Under the pieces are notes generated by a model. It was not told the origin of the DNA, did no database searches, and was given only the letters and a program-made list of their open reading frames with translations. Below, piece after piece: positions 7,522 to 11,359 of a stretch of 11,359 nt of DNA (position 1 is its first letter; each line of letters starts with the position of its first letter). The stretch is from Pinguiococcus pyrenoidosus. Taxonomy: Eukaryota > Sar > Pinguiophyceae > Pinguiochrysidales > Pinguiochrysidaceae. The stretch lies in assembly GCA_019677205.1 (NCBI GenBank), contig JAAMXY010001600.1, positions 1-11,359 on the forward strand. The letters run 5' to 3'. A program made the translations under genes and the position numbers.

Positions 7522-8162
7522 GTTTTTGAAGGGGTCCGTTCCCCCAAAAAGTGAAAGGCTGGTGAAAGGCCACCCCAGATCCCGTCAGAGTGCTGTCAGG
7601 AAAAGAGAGCGCCACCTGCTCGACCGTGGCGTCGACTAGGCAGACCCCGCCACCGGCGATTCGAAATACTCCCGACCCGCGTTGCGGTTGATGCTTCATG
7701 CTGTCCCGACCAGCTGACGTCAAGTCGCCCTCGGCCAGCTATGCTTCGGGACTGCAGCGAGTAACTCCGTAGCCTTTTTGATGACCGTTAGCGTTGGGAT
7801 GAAGGCAAGGCGAGGTTCGTATTGGTTGTCCAACATGCTGAATGACCTTCGCGAAGCCCTACAGCAGGGGAAATCTCCCGGAGCCTCGTAGCTCTGTCAC
7901 ATGCAAAAGCTCCGCGGACGGCGATCGCATCCAAAGGCTCTTCTTCTCTGGGATGCGTTCTTGAACCTTGGGACTTGAACTCTCCAAGGGGAGCAACGAC
8001 TTGCCTACGGCGCCCGGACCTGCTTTGGGCGGTGGACCAGTGAAGCCGCGTGCAGAGGCGTCCTCAGCGGCTGTTGAGATGATGAATATGCCGGCAAACT
8101 AACTACTGTAGAATGGGGCGGGCAGAATCTGAAAACCATAAGGGCTTGGTGCTGGAAGGCGC
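7522..8162. other. Interval between two minus-strand genes
   Basis: This interval separates the ATG of the membrane protein gene from the stop of the 331-residue gene; both are on the minus strand. It should contain the 3' end of one, the promoter of the other and perhaps extra exons. Two minus-strand open stretches were noticed: 8098-7859 (listed separately) and about 7696-7502 (from an ATG, MKHQPQRG onward). Neither joins the flanking genes with certainty. Confidence 0.45.
7859..8098 (-). CDS. Possible extra exon or small gene (79 codons, no ATG at its start)
   Basis: On the minus strand the frame from 8098 to TAG at 7861-7859 is open for 79 sense codons. It starts directly after an AG (acceptor-like). 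It encodes FAGIFIISTAAEDASARGF, then a proline/glycine-rich stretch (TGPPPKAGPGAVGKSLLPL) and a charged end (PEKKSLWMRSPSAELLHV). It could be an alternative last exon of the gene upstream: a donor-like GTGCAG at 8198-8193 is in matching phase and would replace the last 10 residues of that protein. It could instead be a 5' exon of the membrane protein gene, or chance. In GC-rich DNA an 80-codon open stretch is not rare. Confidence 0.28.
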   Translation of the reverse strand, partial: FAGIFIISTAAEDASARGFTGPPPKAGPGAVGKSLLPLESSSPKVQERIPEKKSLWMRSPSAELLHVTELRGSGRFPLL

Positions 8163-9749
8163 CTATCGCGGCTCCGCGTCTCTTCGGTACAACTGCACTG
8201 GCTCGTCCTGATCAGCGCCGATGGCTTTGCCGATTCCGGCTACGAGGCCCATTCCCAGGCCCATGAGCCATCCGGAGCCTTCTTCCTGCTCTACCTCCTT
8301 GGGCTCCTCTTCACTCTCCTCTAGCTCTGCGTCTATGGCGGAGATGAGCCGCTCCGAGATGGACGCCGGCGGCGGCGCCTGGCTCTCCATGGACGCCAGC
8401 GAGTCCTGGTCCTTCACGATCACCTCCGCCGCGCTGCGCAAGGCATCATCAAACAGCATGCAAGGCCTGGCGTCCTTCACTTCAAAGAGCAGATGGCCCT
8501 GAGGAGGAGAGCATACCCACGGTTTGCAACTCGGTCAGAAGGCGACAACCCTGTGACATGGAGGCCCAAAGCAAAACGAGTAGGAAGAGGAGAAAAAGAA
8601 GAGGTAAGTGCTTCACCTGCGGACGCTGCGGATCCGAGAGCATGATGGGCGGACTAAAGGACAACGCCAAGTTCAGCGTCGCCAGCTCTAACCGATCCGA
8701 CCCGCTTGGCCGCAGCTCCTAGAGCACGAGAGCGCGTCACCTCGTGTATCTCTCCCTGTTGTACTGAAGGAAAAGGAAACTTCTCACCCCGGCAGCCACG
8801 GACACCACCAACTCAGCCTGAGCCTCCAAGGCCGCCTCGTCGAGGTCCAGCGTGTAGCTGCATTTCCGGGCGGCGACGCCCGTGTGGAACTCCTCTCGGG
8901 TCAGACCAAACTCCGAGAGAAGCTCGATGGCCTCCGCGAAGACCGACTGATTCGCCGCGCGCCAAATCACCTGCCGAGAGGCGGTAGGAAAGGGTCGGGG
9001 CGACGTTTGTGCTTCGGTGTCTGAACCTCGAAACCACCGACTTCGACATCTCTCCGCTTCATACATCCACTACACATGTCTTTCCGACTCTTCAAGTGCA
9101 CATTTCCCTTGCCAAATCTGCTGTATACCGACGAAAAGTACCGGAATTTCCCCAAAAATGCGGGGATTCCCATCTGCAATGATCCCATCTTTGTGCATTG
9201 CTGCCCTTCTGCCCCCACTCTCTGGCCTTGCCGAGCGACCCCAACGCACCTCCAGCGCCGAGAAGTTGGTGAGGCCCTCTGGCGCGAGGCGGTCTCCCTC
9301 GTGCGCCCGCAGGTAGTGCGCTTCCGCGGCGCGGTGGCGCTGTCCGGCTGTCACAACGTGGTACTCCATGCGAGAGAACTCCTTCTGCAGCGTGTAGCGC
9401 GCCATGTCCGGGCTCTCGCAGTAGTACTGCAGCAGAGAAGGCGCCTTCAGAGAGCTCTCCAGCAGCAGATTGGCCTCCTGGAGGAACTCCGGGTCCGCCA
9501 GGTCCATGGTGTAGCTGCGCAGCTGCGCCGCCACGTCCGCCACCTGCAGTTTCCACGGTGCTCAGCTGCACAGCTGCCTTCCTATGGGCGAGTGAAGGGG
9601 GCAAACACAAAAAATCCGGGGAAAAAAGCGGAAAAAGCGCGGAAATGCGACGGAAAAGAGGGATTTACCCTGGAATCCAAGGCTTTCGGCGCTGTTTGCG
9701 CAGCTGGAGTGGGCGAAGGCCACTCCCACTCATCTTCCTCCTCCGCCAT
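8163..9749 (-). CDS. Unrecognised 331-residue protein, five exons
   Basis: Exons on the minus strand: 9749-9669, 9543-9250, 8970-8788, 8718-8617, 8498-8163 (TAG). All borders are GT/AG and every intron is phase 0. The start is acidic (MAEEEDEWEWPSPTP). Exon 2 is helical (SYTMDLADPEFLQEANLLLE; LQYYCESPDMARYTLQKEF). Exon 3 has a related segment, CSYTLDLDEAALEAQAELVV, so two copies of a roughly 20-residue motif may be present. Exon 4 reads LATLNLALSFSPPIMLSD. Exon 5 has a glutamate-rich stretch (ELEESEEEPKEVEQEEGSG) followed by a glycine-rich hydrophobic segment, GWLMGLGMGLVAGIGKAIG, which might be a membrane-associating helix. Phase-0 joining over four introns and consistent protein character make this a real gene. 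I recognise no family. A role in a helical tethering or scaffold complex is only a guess. Confidence 0.75.
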
Positions 9750-10365
9750 GCTCTCGAAGAGGCTCTCTGGGCCACAAACTCCTGCTTTGGGAGGAGAAAT
9801 TCCGGGAAAAGCGGAGGAAAACCACTGAATTGTCGAAAAAAAACCCCGAAGTTTGCATAAAATTTAATTTAATATTATAAATTGTGCTTATATGATCTTA
9901 TGTATATAATATTTAAAAGTTTTATTGTTATAATTGGGTGAGAAGAGTACTGATGCTCATTTTTGAAATTAACGGGTATCCAACTTTAAACGATGTAAAC
10001 GCCACAGAAATCGCCACTCGGATGTCTTTTTAGCGCCACCAAATGGCTTGCTCTCCCACAGTATAGAAAAGGTAAGAGTGGGAGGCGTTTGACTGCGCCT
10101 CCGGATTCTCAAATTGCAGTTCACTTCAATAGTGAAGTTTCTTTCGCCGTTTAAACCCTTTGAAGCGCCGCTGAAGAGTCGAATGTTTCGCTATACTACA
10201 CGAGGCCTAGCACGCCCATGAGTCTCTCTACTCAGATACTTCTGAGGCGCTTCAAATCGCTCTTTTTGCCAAAAAGCCGCCAATTCTTGGCTGATTTGCC
10301 GCAAATCCCAGCCTTTGCTCACCGTAATTCCCGGGTTTTAGGCCGAATTTCGACGATTTTTCAGC
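9750..10365. promoter_or_regulatory. Second divergent promoter region, with a likely 5' UTR intron
   Basis: This region lies between the minus-strand ATG at 9749 and the plus-strand ATG at 10366. An AT-rich island sits in its left half. On the plus strand, a strong donor (aaaag/GTAAGAG, GT at 10072-10073) and an acceptor (cgatttttcag, AG at 10363-10364) placed one base before the downstream ATG suggest a 293-base leader intron. A short upstream coding exon is a weaker option. A frame from an ATG at 10218 runs through this acceptor without protein character. Confidence 0.45.
9833..9940. other. AT-rich island in second divergent promoter
   Basis: Nearly pure A/T runs (aaatttaatttaatattata; atgtatataatatttaaaag) stand out from the GC-rich surroundings. 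Like the island at 2912-3105, this one lies between a minus-strand and a plus-strand gene start. Probable promoter core; inferred. Confidence 0.6.
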
Positions 10366-11022
10366 ATGCAGCGCCTTGTGATGCTATCCTTTATCATGAT
10401 TGTGCGGGCGTGGCGACCCAGGGCTCCGATGGTGATGGTCCGGAGGGCCAGAAGCGCCTCAGGAGACCTCCGAGTGGAGCAACAGCGGGTAAAGCCGTGT
10501 TTTTCGGCGGAGTTTCTGGCATTTCTGGCCGGAAAGCATGTATTTTCGCGGCAGCTCTTCAGTTTGGAAGGCTCCAGGCAGCAGCTGAAGGCCAAAACCT
10601 GCGTTTCGATGGGTGCTTAGGTGCAAAAGCTGCTGGAGAAGGGCGAACTGTGCTCCGTGCGGGTGTTTACGGCCGGTCCACTGCGGGAATTTCAGCGCCT
10701 GTGCTCCAAAAAGCGCCGTGGAAAGGTGTTCATTCCCAAGACGGAGGGGTTCATGTCCGACTTGGAATATCTGCGATCGGAGGTGCGGAATCTCCTGGGG
10801 TTGAACGAGATCCCTTTCGCGCTGCGAGAGTTCCGAGAGGATCAAGACGAGCAGCAGCTGGCGCCGGAGATCAGCTCGGCGCCGCAACTCAAGGCGCTTT
10901 ATGCCGCAGAAGCCGTGTGTGTCAGCGTCACGGCGGACGAGGACGCTTTGCCCTTCCGAGAGACCCAGCAAGACGATACGTTCCTTGGCATGCCCGATCC
11001 CGCAGCGGCGGAGTCGTGGACG
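10366..11022 (+). CDS. Unrecognised protein, first two coding exons (3' end outside window)
   Basis: Exon 1 is 10366-10488 and exon 2 is 10621-11022. The intron 10489-10620 runs from GTAAAG to a TTAG acceptor, phase 0. A donor at 11023 (GTATGT) opens another phase-0 intron that leaves the window, so 175 residues are visible. The first 35 residues are hydrophobic then arginine-rich (SFIMIVRAWRPRAP; VRRARSASGD) and could be a mitochondrial-type presequence. Exon 2 starts VQKLLEKGELCSVRVFTAGP and continues with a basic patch (CSKKRRGKVFIPK), then a helix (DLEYLRSEVRNLLGL), then an acidic, alanine-rich part. The VRVF...G...VFIP...F..DLEYL..EV order faintly resembles a doublecortin-type fold. That is a weak inference and no family is assigned. 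The upstream AG at 10363-10364 suggests that a leader exon precedes the ATG. Confidence 0.62.
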
Positions 11023-11082
11023 GTATGTTGCTGGCGCTTTTGCTTTCGGCTTTTTCTTGCGTTGGGCAAAGAGCGGAATAAA

Positions 11083-11320
11083 ATGAGATAAGATGAGATG
11101 AAATGAGATGAGATGAAATGAAATGAGATGAAATGAGATGAAATGAGATGAAATGAGATGAGATGAGATAAGATGAAATGAGATGAAATGAAATGAGATA
11201 AGATGAAATGAGATGAAATGAGATGAAAAGAAGTGAGATGAAAAGAAATGAGACGAAAAGCAATGAGATGAAACGAAATGAGATGAGATGAAACGAAATG
11301 AGATGAGATGAAACGAAAAG
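11083..11320 (+). repeat. Pentanucleotide microsatellite (ATGAR)n in intron
   Basis: About 47 tandem 5-bp units occur, mainly ATGAG and ATGAA, with ATAAG and ACGAA variants. The plus strand has no C except in the ACGAA/agacg variants near the right end. The array lies in the intron that opens at 11023. The long minus-strand open frames over it (repeating Ser-His-Phe/Leu-Ile) are products of the repeat, not genes. Confidence 0.93.
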
Positions 11321-11359
11321 AGCGATGCAATAGGCAAGGTCTCTTATGCGACTCATATG

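Noticed and set aside
7660-7680. tRNA-like T-loop words (gattcgaaa; also gattcgagc near 1188)
   Set aside because: Neither has the full GGTTCRANNCC box, a matching A box or an acceptor stem, so no tRNA gene can be supported.
7766-7780. Sequence TCCGTAGCCTTTTTG resembling the start of the dinoflagellate spliced leader
   Set aside because: Only the first 15 bases match, with one difference, and the rest diverges. No plus-strand gene follows it. All introns here use GT donors and the genes alternate strand, which does not favour a dinoflagellate relic.
10459-11356. Minus-strand frames of 142-292 codons with Ser-His-Phe-Ile-type repeats
   Set aside because: They are generated by the 5-bp microsatellite and lie antisense to the right-edge gene.

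Overview
This is nuclear DNA from a microbial eukaryote. The genes are broken by many short introns (63-279 bases, nearly all 63-145) with GT...AG borders, often with a CTRAC branch-point motif. Coding and most non-coding DNA is GC-rich, except for two AT-rich islands. The protein types (a Ser/Thr/Pro/Tyr tetrapeptide-repeat protein, a PP2C phosphatase with an algal/protist-like sequence, a shugoshin-like protein) suit a unicellular alga or related protist, such as a stramenopile, haptophyte or alveolate. The sequence alone does not fix the group. No bacterial, viral, tRNA, rRNA, CRISPR or transposase signal was seen.

Layout, left to right. (1) 1-941, + strand: the 3' end of a gene for a very long repeat protein, with ten 48-bp units followed by shorter repeats. 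(2) 941-1504: gene-free gap between converging genes. (3) 1504-2571, - strand: a two-exon shugoshin-like protein. (4) 2572-3648: divergent promoter region with an AT-rich island and an E2F-like site. (5) 3649-5820, + strand: a complete PP2C phosphatase in ten exons. (6) 6018-7521, - strand: a multi-pass membrane protein of unknown family in eight small exons, converging on the PP2C gene. (7) 7522-8162: mostly non-coding, with one suspicious 79-codon open stretch. (8) 8163-9749, - strand: an unrecognised five-exon protein of 331 residues. (9) 9750-10365: a second divergent promoter region with a second AT-rich island. (10) 10366 onward, + strand: the first two coding exons of an unrecognised protein, running off the right edge through an intron filled with a 5-bp microsatellite.

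The exon models were built by hand from donor/acceptor sites, reading phase and protein character. The phases close exactly for the PP2C gene, the membrane protein gene and the 331-residue gene. The genes show no obvious shared pathway. The shugoshin-like protein would act at the centromere in cell division, PP2C in dephosphorylation signalling, and the repeat protein probably at the cell surface. The strongest leads for novelty are the divergent shugoshin candidate, the repeat protein, and the three orphan genes that only become visible after splicing.
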